The translations under genes were made by a program, and so were the position numbers. A stretch of DNA of 64,000 bases from Phenylobacterium sp. SCN 70-31 (GTDB lineage Bacteria; Pseudomonadota; Alphaproteobacteria; Caulobacterales; Caulobacteraceae), in contig NZ_MEEX01000016.1 in assembly GCF_001724605.1 (NCBI RefSeq), forward strand, positions 24,953 through 88,952. The letters are read 5' to 3'. Positions 45,607 through 53,329 of the stretch are shown here, piece by piece (position 1 is the stretch's first letter; the number at the start of each line of letters is the position of its first letter). The notes beneath the pieces are model-generated. The model ran no database searches. It had not been told where the DNA came from and saw nothing but the letters and a program-made list of their open reading frames with translations.

Positions 45607-45631
45607 GGAACGCCCGGCGCTCCGCCGCGTT
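45607..45631 (+). promoter_or_regulatory. EcfG (general stress sigma)-type promoter, GGAAC-N16-CGTT
   Basis: GGAAC (45607-45611) and CGTT (45628-45631) are separated by exactly 16 bp and lie 58 bp upstream of the ECF sigma start codon. This is the known EcfG/SigT-type promoter pattern of alphaproteobacteria. Spacing and orientation fit; use is inferred. Confidence 0.65.
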
Positions 45632-45689
45632 CAACCTTTGCTAGTGTATGCTTAACCCCTGGTCGTAGAACCGGGTCGCGAGGGCGTGG

Positions 45690-46214
45690 ATGGAATGGCG
45701 TGACGAGGTCGTGGCCCTCATACCAGCGTTGCGGGCGTTCGCGTGGTCGCTGAGCCGCAATGGCTCGGACGCCGACGACCTGGTTCAGGACACGCTCATC
45801 AAGGCCTGGTCCAATCGCGAGAAATTCCAACCGGGCACGAACCTGCGGGCCTGGCTCTTCACCATCCTTCGAAACACCTACTACACGACCGTGACGCGCC
45901 GCCGTCGCGAGGTGAGCGACGAGAACGGAGAATACGCCGAGACCCTGACGGCGCCGCCGAGCCAGGATTGGAGCATCACCCTCCGTTCGCTCCAGGCCGC
46001 GCTTCAGCAGTTGCCGGACGAGCATCGCGAGGCTCTCATCCTGGTCGGCGCGGCCGGCCTGTCCTACGAGGAGGCGGCCGAAATCTGCGGCTGCGCCCTG
46101 GGCACCATCAAGAGCCGGGTGAACCGCGCCCGCGCCCGCCTGCTGCGGATCATGGACGCCGACGATCCGGCCGAGGTCCTGATGGTGGAGACCCGCACCG
46201 CGGCCAGCGCCTGA
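45690..46214 (+). CDS. ECF RNA polymerase sigma factor, EcfG/SigU-like
   Basis: This 174-residue sigma factor has region 2 at residues ~12-80 (SLSRNGSDADDLVQDTLIKAWSN; PGTNLRAWLFTILRNTYYT, then RRRREVSDENG) and region 4 at ~105-160 (LQQLPDEHREALILVGAAGLSYEEAAEICGCALGTIKSRVNRARARL). The region 2 wording is close to the EcfG (ECF15) group that runs the PhyR-NepR-controlled general stress response. No nepR or phyR gene is nearby, so it may be a secondary EcfG-type factor such as Caulobacter SigU, whose gene is itself EcfG-controlled. The promoter just upstream fits that. Confidence 0.9.
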   Translation: MEWRDEVVALIPALRAFAWSLSRNGSDADDLVQDTLIKAWSNREKFQPGTNLRAWLFTILRNTYYTTVTRRRREVSDENGEYAETLTAPPSQDWSITLRSLQAALQQLPDEHREALILVGAAGLSYEEAAEICGCALGTIKSRVNRARARLLRIMDADDPAEVLMVETRTAASA

Positions 46215-46355
46215 CGGGTCCGATCCCCCGGTCCCGCCCCAACGGCCGCACCTTCGCGACGATGACCCTACGTGGGGTTTGGCCGGACGCCCGGCATCGG
46301 CTAGCTATCGCCGGAACGACGGGCGAAACGCCCGCTGGGAGCGAAACGGCGCCGC

Positions 46356-47915
46356 ATGCAAGACGATCCTATCAAGACCCTGATCGACATCGCCACGGTC
46401 CACGGCCGCGAGCGCGGCGACCGCGTGGCCGTGCATTTCGAAGGCCGAGACCTGACCTACGCCGAACTGGACCGGAGATCCGACCAGGCGGCGGGCCTCT
46501 TGCAACAGGCGGGCGTCAAGCCCGGCGACCGCGTGGCGTGGCTGGGGCGACCGTCCGAGGCCTGGTACGAAATCTTCTTCGGCGTGGCCAAGGCCAGGGC
46601 CTGTTTCGCCCCCATCAACTCGCGCCTGGCCGTGCCCGAGGTCGCGTTCATCCTGAAGGATTCCGGAGCGGACGTCTTCTTCGTCACGCCCGAGTTCTTC
46701 GACTTCGCCGGCGAGGTTCTGGCGGGGATGGACCGCTCGATCCGCACGATCGCCGTGGGCGGCGAGCATCCCGTCTTCGGCTCGTATCATGCCCTGCGCG
46801 ATGCGGCCCCGGCGCCCCGGATCGAACCCCCGCAGCCCGAGGACGACGTGCTGCAGCTCTACACCTCGGGCACCACCGGCCTGCCCAAGGGCGTGCGCCT
46901 GACCAACGCCAACTATTCGGCGTTCCTGGCGCTTCGTCATCTGGTCGACGGCTTCAGCTACGAGGCGGACGACACCGTTCTCATCCTCATGCCGATGTTC
47001 CACGTCGCGGGCACCAACATCAGCTTCTCGGGCCTGGCGGCCGGCGGCCGGCTGGTGCTCCAGGCCGACTTCGTCCCGCCCGCGGTCCTCAAGGCCTTCG
47101 GCGAGGAAAAGGTGGCGCACGTCTTCCTGGCCCCGGTGATGATCAACGCCCTGCTCCAGACTCCGGGGGTCGACCAGGTCGACTATTCCAGCCTGAAGAC
47201 GGTGTCCTATGGCGCCTCCCCGATCTCGGAAGCGGTGCTGGCCAAGGCGACCCAGACCTTCGGCTGCGGCTTCATCCAGTTCTACGGAATGACCGAGACC
47301 ACGGGCGCCGGCACCACGCTCGCGCCCGCCGACCATCGTGGCCAGCTCCTGCGCTCGTGCGGGCGGCCGTGGGCGACTTTGGAGACCCGCATCGCCAGCG
47401 AGGACGGCGAAACGCTGGGGCCCGGCGAAATCGGCGAGATCGAAATCCGCGGCCCCATCGTCATGGCAGGCTACTGGAACCGCGACCAGGCCACGGCCGA
47501 GACGATCCGGCCCGACGGCTGGCTGCGCACCGGCGACGCCGGCTACATGGACGAGGAAGGCTTCTTTTTCGTCCACGACCGGGTCAAGGACATGATCGTG
47601 TCGGGGGGCGAGAACGTCTATCCGGCCGAGGTGGAGAACGCGATCCTGGGCTGTCCCGGCGTCGCCGACGCCGCGGTCATCGGGGTGCCCGACGAGAAGT
47701 GGGGCGAAGCGGTGAAGGCCATCGTCGTGCGAGCGCCGGGAACCGACCCCTCGGCCGCCGATATCATCGCGTGGGCGCGCGGACGCATCGCCGCCTACAA
47801 GGCGCCCAAGACCGTGGAGTTCATCGACGCCCTGCCGCGCAATCCGTCCGGCAAGGTGCTGCGCCGCGAGCTGCGCAAGCCCTACTGGGAGGGCCTGGGC
47901 CGCAACGTCGGCTAA
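46356..47915 (+). CDS. Fatty-acid--CoA ligase (AMP-binding acyl-CoA synthetase)
   Basis: This 519-residue adenylate-forming enzyme activates a carboxylic acid via acyl-AMP to acyl-CoA. The P-loop LYTSGTTGLPKGVRLTNAN (~residues 168-186), GFIQFYGMTETTGAGTTL, the hinge Asp in GWLRTGDAGYMDEEGFFFVHDRVKDMIVSGGENVYP and the catalytic Lys in PRNPSGKVLRRELRKPYW are all seen. Chain-length preference cannot be read. The 3' end overlaps the convergent DHA2 transporter gene by 4 bp. Confidence 0.92.
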   Translation: MQDDPIKTLIDIATVHGRERGDRVAVHFEGRDLTYAELDRRSDQAAGLLQQAGVKPGDRVAWLGRPSEAWYEIFFGVAKARACFAPINSRLAVPEVAFILKDSGADVFFVTPEFFDFAGEVLAGMDRSIRTIAVGGEHPVFGSYHALRDAAPAPRIEPPQPEDDVLQLYTSGTTGLPKGVRLTNANYSAFLALRHLVDGFSYEADDTVLILMPMFHVAGTNISFSGLAAGGRLVLQADFVPPAVLKAFGEEKVAHVFLAPVMINALLQTPGVDQVDYSSLKTVSYGASPISEAVLAKATQTFGCGFIQFYGMTETTGAGTTLAPADHRGQLLRSCGRPWATLETRIASEDGETLGPGEIGEIEIRGPIVMAGYWNRDQATAETIRPDGWLRTGDAGYMDEEGFFFVHDRVKDMIVSGGENVYPAEVENAILGCPGVADAAVIGVPDEKWGEAVKAIVVRAPGTDPSAADIIAWARGRIAAYKAPKTVEFIDALPRNPSGKVLRRELRKPYWEGLGRNVG

Positions 47916-49339
47916 GGGCCTGCGGCCACGTCCGGGCTCCGGTCGAGCGGCTCGGGACGCGGACGTGGCGAGAGCTTGAGACGGAGCAGGCTCACCCCGG
48001 CGGCCGCGAGGGCGAGCCCGGCGGCCAGGGCGAGGATCGTCGTCGTCGCCGCCGTGCCGGCCAGATGGAAGAAGGCGGCCGTGGTGACGGCCCCCGCCGT
48101 CTGGCCCAGCAACCGCGCCGTCGCCAGCGCGCCGCCCGCCGCGCCGCTGCGGTGCAGCGGGGCCGAGGTGACCATCGCGCGGTTGTTGGGCGCCTGGAAG
48201 AAGCCGAAACCCAGGCCGCAGAGCGCCATGCGCCAGACGATGTCGAGATCGGCGGCGCCGGGCTTCACCAGGGACAAGGCGGCAAGTCCGGCGGCGAACA
48301 CGCCGAGCCCGACGCCGCCCAGCATCCCCGCGCGATGACGATCGGCCAGCCGCCCCGCCAGCGGTGCGGCGACCCCCACGGCCAGCGGCCAGGCCGTCAT
48401 CAGCAGCCCCGTCTCCACGGCGCTGCGACCCAGCACGGTCTGGAAATAGAAAGGCAGGCTGACGAAGGCCATCATCTGGGCCGTGAACGAGACGATCGAG
48501 GTGGCGATCGAGAGGCCGAAGATCGGAATCCGCATCAGGTCGAACGGCACGAGCGGCGCATCGCGCGACAGCTCCCGTCGGACCAGGAGCACCGCCGCTA
48601 CGGCGCCGACCGCCAGCTTCCACAGCCCTGACGCCAGGCCTTCGCGCGCCAGACTCTCGGCCCCCAGGATCAGGAAGCCGAACGCGAGGGCGTTGAGCAG
48701 CGCCGACACCCCGTCGAAGGGGCGCGACGACCCCACCGTTCGCGGCAACGCCCGCACGCCCAGGACGATGGCCAGCAGGCCGATCGGGACGTTGACGGCG
48801 AAGAGCCAGGGCCAGGACGCGTGCGCCAGGATGCCCGCGGCCACCGTCGGCCCCGTCGCCGCCGCCATCGAGATCACCAGGGCGTTCAGCCCGATGCCGC
48901 GGCCGAGAAGCCGCTTGGGATAGGTGAACCGGACGAGCGCGGCGTTGATGCTCATGATCGCGCCCGCGCCCAGCCCCTGGAAGACGCGCGCCGTGGTGAG
49001 TTGCGGCAGGGTGTCGGCCAGGGCGCAGCCCAGGGACCCCAGGGTGAACACCATCAGGCCGGCGATGTAGACCCGCCGATATCCCAGCCGGTCGCCCAGG
49101 GCCGCCAACGGCAGCAGCGTGACGGTGATCGCGAGCTGATAGGCGTTGACCACCCAGATGGACGACGCCGCGCTGGCGCCGAGGTCGGCGGCGATGGTGG
49201 GCAGGGCGACATTGGCGATCGCCCCGTCCAGAACCGACATGGCCATGGCCAGCCAGATGGCCGCGACCGACCAGTAGCGCTGCGGGACCGGCAACCCGTC
49301 CTGCGCCGGGACCGGTGACCGGGCGTCGGTGTCGGCCAC
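47912..49339 (-). CDS. MFS transporter, DHA2 (EmrB/QacA) family
   Basis: This ~475-residue protein has 14 predicted helices. The family motif region LDGAIANVALPTIAADLGAS (helix 1, motif D1) and GDRLGYRRVYIAGLMVFTLGSLGCALA (motif A) are clear, as is motif C in the fifth helix (ISMAAATGPTVAAGILA). It is probably a proton-coupled exporter of drugs or other amphipathic compounds. I placed the start at GTG 49339, directly after the gst gene; the ORF track's 49621 start lies inside gst. The start is uncertain by a few codons. Confidence 0.85.
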   Translation of the reverse strand: MADTDARSPVPAQDGLPVPQRYWSVAAIWLAMAMSVLDGAIANVALPTIAADLGASAASSIWVVNAYQLAITVTLLPLAALGDRLGYRRVYIAGLMVFTLGSLGCALADTLPQLTTARVFQGLGAGAIMSINAALVRFTYPKRLLGRGIGLNALVISMAAATGPTVAAGILAHASWPWLFAVNVPIGLLAIVLGVRALPRTVGSSRPFDGVSALLNALAFGFLILGAESLAREGLASGLWKLAVGAVAAVLLVRRELSRDAPLVPFDLMRIPIFGLSIATSIVSFTAQMMAFVSLPFYFQTVLGRSAVETGLLMTAWPLAVGVAAPLAGRLADRHRAGMLGGVGLGVFAAGLAALSLVKPGAADLDIVWRMALCGLGFGFFQAPNNRAMVTSAPLHRSGAAGGALATARLLGQTAGAVTTAAFFHLAGTAATTTILALAAGLALAAAGVSLLRLKLSPRPRPEPLDRSPDVAAGP

Positions 49340-49380
49340 CGGGGTTTGGGAGCCCGAGCCCTCCTGGCGGCCGGAACGGC

Positions 49381-49995
49381 TCACGCGCTGGCGGCGGCGC
49401 TGGGACGGGCCTTCACGCGGGCGAACCAGTCGCTCACCTTGGCGTATCCGGCGTCCAGCGGCTGCCCGACCGCCGCGCCGAAGTCGAGGAAACTGAACAG
49501 CAGGATGTCGGCGAGTGTGAACCGCCCGCCCGCGATCCACGGTCCCTGGAAACCTTCCTCGAGCCAGGCGAGGCCGTCCTGCGCGACCGCTTTCAGGCCC
49601 GGAGCCGCCTCGGGCAGACACCGCATGCGGCTCTCGAACATGGGCAGGCCTTCGGCGAACCGGAAGCCGTTCGCCATCGGCTCACAGATCTTCAGGTCGA
49701 CGCGGCGCGTCCACATGCGGGTGACGGCCCGTTCCTCGGCCGTGGTCCCGATCAGGGGCGGGTTCGGCGTCACCTCCTCCAGGTATTCGCAGATGGCGGT
49801 GATCTCGGCGAGATGCGCGCCGCTCTCCAGCTCCAGCGCCGGGGTCTGGCCCGCCGGGTTGACCGCCAGATAGGCCGCCTGACGGTTCTCGCCGGCGCGC
49901 AGGTCCACCTCGACGCGCTCGACGTCGATCCCCTTCTCGGCCAGGAACATCTTCACGACCCGCGGATTGGGGCCGATGGAGGTGTAGAGCTTCAC
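49381..49995 (-). CDS. Glutathione S-transferase family protein
   Basis: This 204-residue protein has a thioredoxin-like N-terminal half (MKLYTSIGPNPRVVKMFLAEKGI; NPAGQTPALELESGAHLAEITAICEYLEE, where the cis-Pro and Glu-Ser-type G-site parts lie) and an all-helical C-terminal half (GRFTLADILLFSFLDFGAAVG). The Ser/Asn at the N-terminal active site suggests a beta/theta-like class. GTG 49995 has GAAGGGA 7 bp upstream; the longer ORF is rejected. It precedes the DHA2 exporter by 41 bp, so the two may act together in detoxification. Confidence 0.88.
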   Translation of the reverse strand: MKLYTSIGPNPRVVKMFLAEKGIDVERVEVDLRAGENRQAAYLAVNPAGQTPALELESGAHLAEITAICEYLEEVTPNPPLIGTTAEERAVTRMWTRRVDLKICEPMANGFRFAEGLPMFESRMRCLPEAAPGLKAVAQDGLAWLEEGFQGPWIAGGRFTLADILLFSFLDFGAAVGQPLDAGYAKVSDWFARVKARPSAAASA

Positions 49996-50152
49996 GTCGA
50001 ATTCCCTTCCCCGTTCTCGATCTTCGCGTGCCGGCTTAGCACGCCGGCTTCGTGGCGGGGTAGAATCACGGGCCTCGATATCGTATACCGACGTTATATC
50101 AGAGCACAGCTTCCGCCCCGATCCGACGGGCCCGGACGAGAGCCTGGACGAC

Positions 50153-50323
50153 ATGCTCTCGCGCCTGAAAGCGCAGCTTTCGCGGCCCAGGGCGCGCCCC
50201 AACCGCTACCCTCCGCCGGACGCCGGCCACTTCGCCATCAGCCGCCGGCCCCAGGGCGGTTCAGGCGGCGCCGAGGCGCCGATCCCGGTCGACCGCCCCC
50301 TGCCCGACGGCCACACCACCTAG
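50153..50323 (+). CDS. Small hypothetical ORF (56 aa), not in the ORF track
   Basis: ATG 50153 to TAG 50321-50323 encodes a basic, Pro-rich peptide with AQLSRPRARPNRYPPP and AHFAISRRPQGG-like stretches. The frame stays open upstream through SEHSFRPDPTGPDESLDD, so an earlier non-ATG start is possible. It overlaps the convergent membrane-protein gene by 4 bp. Codon use is high-GC like its neighbours. I cannot name a family, and it may be non-coding. Confidence 0.35.
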   Translation: MLSRLKAQLSRPRARPNRYPPPDAGHFAISRRPQGGSGGAEAPIPVDRPLPDGHTT

Positions 50324-50811
50324 CGGTTCACCAGCGACTCCATCGTGAAATGGGCGGCCAGCACGCAGGTCGCCCGGCCCTCCGCCGTGGAAACCGTCGC
50401 GGGCTGGCCAGGTCCGGGCAGGAAGAACCATTCGCCCCGGACCGTCTTCACGCGCAGGGCGTTGGGACTGGTGAACTGGCAGACGGGATAGGTTTCGGTT
50501 CCCCAGCCCGCGCCATATCGCAGGGAGTCGCACGACATGTGGCCGAACTGCCGGGCGAAGACGACATCGCCGTAGAACGTGGCCTTCGGCGCCTTCAGGC
50601 CCCGCGCCTCGAACTCCGCCCGGCTCAAGGCTTCGCAGGGCGGCCCCTCGATCGTGGCGCCCGCGGCGCGTGTCAGGGCCGCGTCGCGCTGGCGCAGATA
50701 GCCTCCGCCGAAGAGGAACGCCGACATGCCCAGGCCGGCGAGGAATCCCACCGCGACCAGGACATTCCGGCCGCGACGGCCTCGTGGTGCATGCGTGCGC
50801 ACATTCGCCAT
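50320..50811 (-). CDS. Hypothetical single-pass membrane protein, candidate BlaI-regulated gene
   Basis: This 163-residue protein has an Arg-rich N-terminus (MANVRTHAPRGRRGRN), one membrane helix (residues ~17-38, VLVAVGFLAGLGMSAFLFGGGY) and a ~125-residue periplasmic domain with four Cys residues (PPCEAL, HMSCDSL, YPVCQF, RATCVLA) that could form two disulfides. I do not recognise the family. Its promoter carries ATTAC-N4-GTAAT across the -10, the same element as at the blaI operon. SD GGGGAGGA lies 7 bp before the ATG. Confidence 0.7.
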   Translation of the reverse strand: MANVRTHAPRGRRGRNVLVAVGFLAGLGMSAFLFGGGYLRQRDAALTRAAGATIEGPPCEALSRAEFEARGLKAPKATFYGDVVFARQFGHMSCDSLRYGAGWGTETYPVCQFTSPNALRVKTVRGEWFFLPGPGQPATVSTAEGRATCVLAAHFTMESLVNR

Positions 50812-50832
50812 CTGTCGATCCTCCCCATCGAC

Positions 50833-50860
50833 AGATTACTTATGTAATTTTCTAATGCAA
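50833..50860 (-). promoter_or_regulatory. Promoter with embedded TTAC-N4-GTAA operator
   Basis: On the minus strand TTGCAT (50860-50855) and TAATCT (50838-50833) are 16 bp apart. The perfect dyad ATTAC-ttat-GTAAT (50835-50848) overlaps the -10, in the same relative position as the first dyad at the blaI promoter (TTGACA-N16-TAATCG with TTAC-N4-GTAATC). This strongly suggests the same repressor. Confidence 0.6.
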
Positions 50861-50871
50861 GCCGGCCCGCG

Positions 50872-52362
50872 TCAGGCCGCCAGCTTCTCGGGCGCCCCCG
50901 CCGAACGGCCCGCCGCACGCGAGAACCGCAGCACGCCATCCTCCAGCTTGGAATAGCGCAGGCTCATCAGGTCGAGCGCGTAGTTCTGGTTCAGCTTCCA
51001 CGGGACCTTGTTCCCCTGCTTGGGGAACTTCGCCATCGCCCGCTGGACGTAACCCGACGAGAAATCCAGCCACGGCTCGAACGTGACCGAGGGATCGTCG
51101 TTGACCGGGACGACGGTGGTGGAACCCGTCTTCTTCATATGGTTCAGCAGGCGGCAGACGTACTCGCACGTCAGGTCGCACTTCAGCGTCCAGGAGGCGT
51201 TGGTGTAGCCGAAGGCCGACGCGAGGTTCGGCACGCCTTCGTACATCATGCCCTTGTAGGCGAGCGTCCGGCCGGGATCGACGGCCTGCCCGTCCACGCT
51301 GACGGCGATGCCGTTCCAGACCTCCAGCACCAGACCGGTGGCCGAGACCACCACGTCGGCGTCCAGCTCCTGACCGGACTTCAGGCGAACGCCCCTCTCC
51401 GTGAAGGTCTCGATGTGGTCGGTGACCACCGAGGCCCGACCGGACTTGATCTCGTTGAACATGTCGGCGTCGGGCGCCAGACACAGTCGCTGGTCCCAGG
51501 GGTTGTAGGTGGGGGTGAAATGACGGTCGACATCGTAGTCGGGGCCGAGTTGCTCGCGCACCATCTTGATGATGTTGGCCTTGACGGCTTCGGGCTTCTT
51601 CCGCGCGAGATTGAAGAAGTACATGCCGAACAGCACGTTGCGCCAGCGCACGATGTCGTACGCCAGCTTGCCCGGCAGCTTCGCGCGGAGCCAGTTGGCC
51701 ATGGCGTCCTCGGCCGGGCGGCTGACCACATAGGTGGGCGAGCGTTGCAGCATGGTGACGTGGCCGGCCGTCCGGGCCATCTCGGGCACGAGGGTGACCG
51801 CGGTCGCCCCAGAGCCGATCACCACCACCTTCTTGCCGGCGTAGTTCAGGTCTTCGGGCCATTGCTGGGGATGGACCAGCGCGCCCTTGAACGACTCCAC
51901 CCCCGGGTAGTCGGGCGTGTAGCCACCGTCGTACGAGTAGTACCCGCCGCACATGAACAGGAATCCGGCCGTGAAGGTGCGGGTTTCGCCGCCGACCCGC
52001 GCCTCGACGGTCCAGCGGCCGTCGATGTTCGACCAGTCGGCGCGCGTCACCTTTTGGCCGAAGCGGATATGACGATCCAAGCCATTCTCGGCGGCGGTGT
52101 CGCGCACATACTTCAGGATCGAAGGCCCGTCGGCGATGGCCTTGGCCTGGGTCCACGGCTTGAAGGCGTAGCCCAGGGTGTACATGTCCGAGTCCGAGCG
52201 GATGCCGGGGTAGCGGAACAGGTCCCAGGTGCCGCCGATGGCGTCGCGGCCCTCCAGGATGACGAAGCTGCGGTCAGGGCAGGCCGACTTGAGATGATAG
52301 CCCGCGCCCACGCCCGACAGGCCCGCGCCGACGATCAGGACGTCGAAGTGCTCGATGGTCAT
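50872..52362 (-). CDS. FAD-dependent monooxygenase, EthA-like (Baeyer-Villiger type)
   Basis: This 496-residue flavoprotein has the FAD-binding FDVLIVGAGLSGVGAGYHL (residues ~6-24), the BVMO-type segment GGTWDLFRYPGIRSDSDMYTLGY, and the NADPH-binding VVVIGSGATAVTLVPEMA (~185). Order and wording match the EthA/flavin-containing group that inserts oxygen next to carbonyls or oxidises heteroatoms; the physiological substrate is unknown. A 19-bp dyad lies 35 bp upstream. Single gene. Confidence 0.9.
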   Translation of the reverse strand: MTIEHFDVLIVGAGLSGVGAGYHLKSACPDRSFVILEGRDAIGGTWDLFRYPGIRSDSDMYTLGYAFKPWTQAKAIADGPSILKYVRDTAAENGLDRHIRFGQKVTRADWSNIDGRWTVEARVGGETRTFTAGFLFMCGGYYSYDGGYTPDYPGVESFKGALVHPQQWPEDLNYAGKKVVVIGSGATAVTLVPEMARTAGHVTMLQRSPTYVVSRPAEDAMANWLRAKLPGKLAYDIVRWRNVLFGMYFFNLARKKPEAVKANIIKMVREQLGPDYDVDRHFTPTYNPWDQRLCLAPDADMFNEIKSGRASVVTDHIETFTERGVRLKSGQELDADVVVSATGLVLEVWNGIAVSVDGQAVDPGRTLAYKGMMYEGVPNLASAFGYTNASWTLKCDLTCEYVCRLLNHMKKTGSTTVVPVNDDPSVTFEPWLDFSSGYVQRAMAKFPKQGNKVPWKLNQNYALDLMSLRYSKLEDGVLRFSRAAGRSAGAPEKLAA

Positions 52363-52396
52363 TCCCGGTTTCCGTCCCCGAAGTGGGCGCCAGGAT

Positions 52397-52415
52397 AACT
52401 GATCGACGTTCAGTT
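52397..52415. promoter_or_regulatory. 19-bp palindrome AACTGA-N7-TCAGTT upstream of the monooxygenase
   Basis: Perfect 6-bp arms with a 7-bp centre (tcgacgt) lie 35 bp upstream of the monooxygenase start. The shape fits a TetR-type operator, as regulators of this kind control EthA-like enzymes elsewhere. No regulator gene is adjacent. Confidence 0.4.
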
Positions 52416-52475
52416 GTCAGGATGCCGAGGCGGGACCATCGCCGACTTCGCGCCTGGCCCCTCCCCTGCGCCCCT

Positions 52476-52955
52476 TCAGCCGCGCCGCGCGGCCTCGATG
52501 GCGGCCACGTCGATCTTCCGCATCTCCATCATGGCCTCGAACGCCCGCTTCGCCTCCCCACCGCCGGCCGCCATCGCCTCGGTCAGCACACGCGGCGTGA
52601 TCTGCCAGGAAATCCCCCAGCGATCCCTGCACCAGCCGCACATGCTCTCCTCGCCACCGTTGCCGACGATGGCGTTCCAGTAGCGGTCGGTCTCCTCCTG
52701 ATCGTCGGTGGCGATCTGGAACGAGAAGGCCTCGGTGTGCTTGAACGCCGGTCCGCCGTTCAGGCCGATGCAAGAGACCCCGGCCACGGTGAACTCGACG
52801 GTCAGGACGTCGCCGGCCTTGCCCGACGGATAGTCTCCCGGCGCCCGATGGACGGCGCTCACGAAGCTGTCGGGAAACGTCTCGGCGTAGAAGCGTGCGG
52901 CCGCCTCGGCGTCGGTGTCGTACCAGATGCAGATGGTGTTCTTGGCGATCGCCAT
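52476..52955 (-). CDS. VOC-family protein of the PhnB / 3-demethylubiquinone-methyltransferase-like group
   Basis: This 159-residue protein starts at ATG 52955 (MAIAKNTICIWYDTDAEAAARFYAETFP); the longer ORF is rejected. The fold is two beta-alpha-beta-beta-beta units as in glyoxalase/VOC proteins, with IGLNGGPAFKHTEAFSFQI and EETDRYWNAIVGNGGEESMCGWCRDRWGISWQITP in the second half. Despite the old '3-demethylubiquinone methyltransferase' label, such proteins lack SAM motifs and have no proven reaction. Single gene. Confidence 0.86.
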   Translation of the reverse strand: MAIAKNTICIWYDTDAEAAARFYAETFPDSFVSAVHRAPGDYPSGKAGDVLTVEFTVAGVSCIGLNGGPAFKHTEAFSFQIATDDQEETDRYWNAIVGNGGEESMCGWCRDRWGISWQITPRVLTEAMAAGGGEAKRAFEAMMEMRKIDVAAIEAARRG

Positions 52956-53329
52956 GGCTTTTCCTCTCGATCCGAAGGCGTCTCCCGCCGTCATCGCTGC
53001 GGACGAAGCGGAAGATGATGACTTCAAGACGTTCGTCGAGCCGGCGTTCCGACACGCCGTCGCCCCGGAGGCGTACTGGAACGCGGATGTGACGGCCACA
53101 GGTTGCAAGGCTCTTGATTGTGACCGCCGATAGGCCTGAACTGCGCCGGCGGGCCGGGCTGTCCCGTGGCCCTTCGGGAAGGCGCCTCGGCGGCCCGATC
53201 GGGCTTCGCACCTGTAGCGTTCGGGTTTTCCGCCCCTGCGGGCGGCGTCGGCTCCGGCCGGTCGCCGGGAGTACATTCCAGACTGCCAATTGTTCCTTCC
53301 TTGAAGCCCTTCGTTCCGGGAGAACGCCC
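52956..53329. other. 374-bp intergenic region between divergent genes
   Basis: It holds the 5' regions of the VOC gene (minus) and the TPR gene (plus). I see no convincing ORF, RNA or strong dyad; the track ORFs here are extensions or shadows of the neighbours. Confidence 0.5.

Noticed and set aside
45743-48631. 962-codon plus-strand ORF, the longest in the track
   Set aside because: It is an alternate frame across the ECF sigma, acyl-CoA ligase and DHA2 genes; Arg/Gly-rich without motifs.
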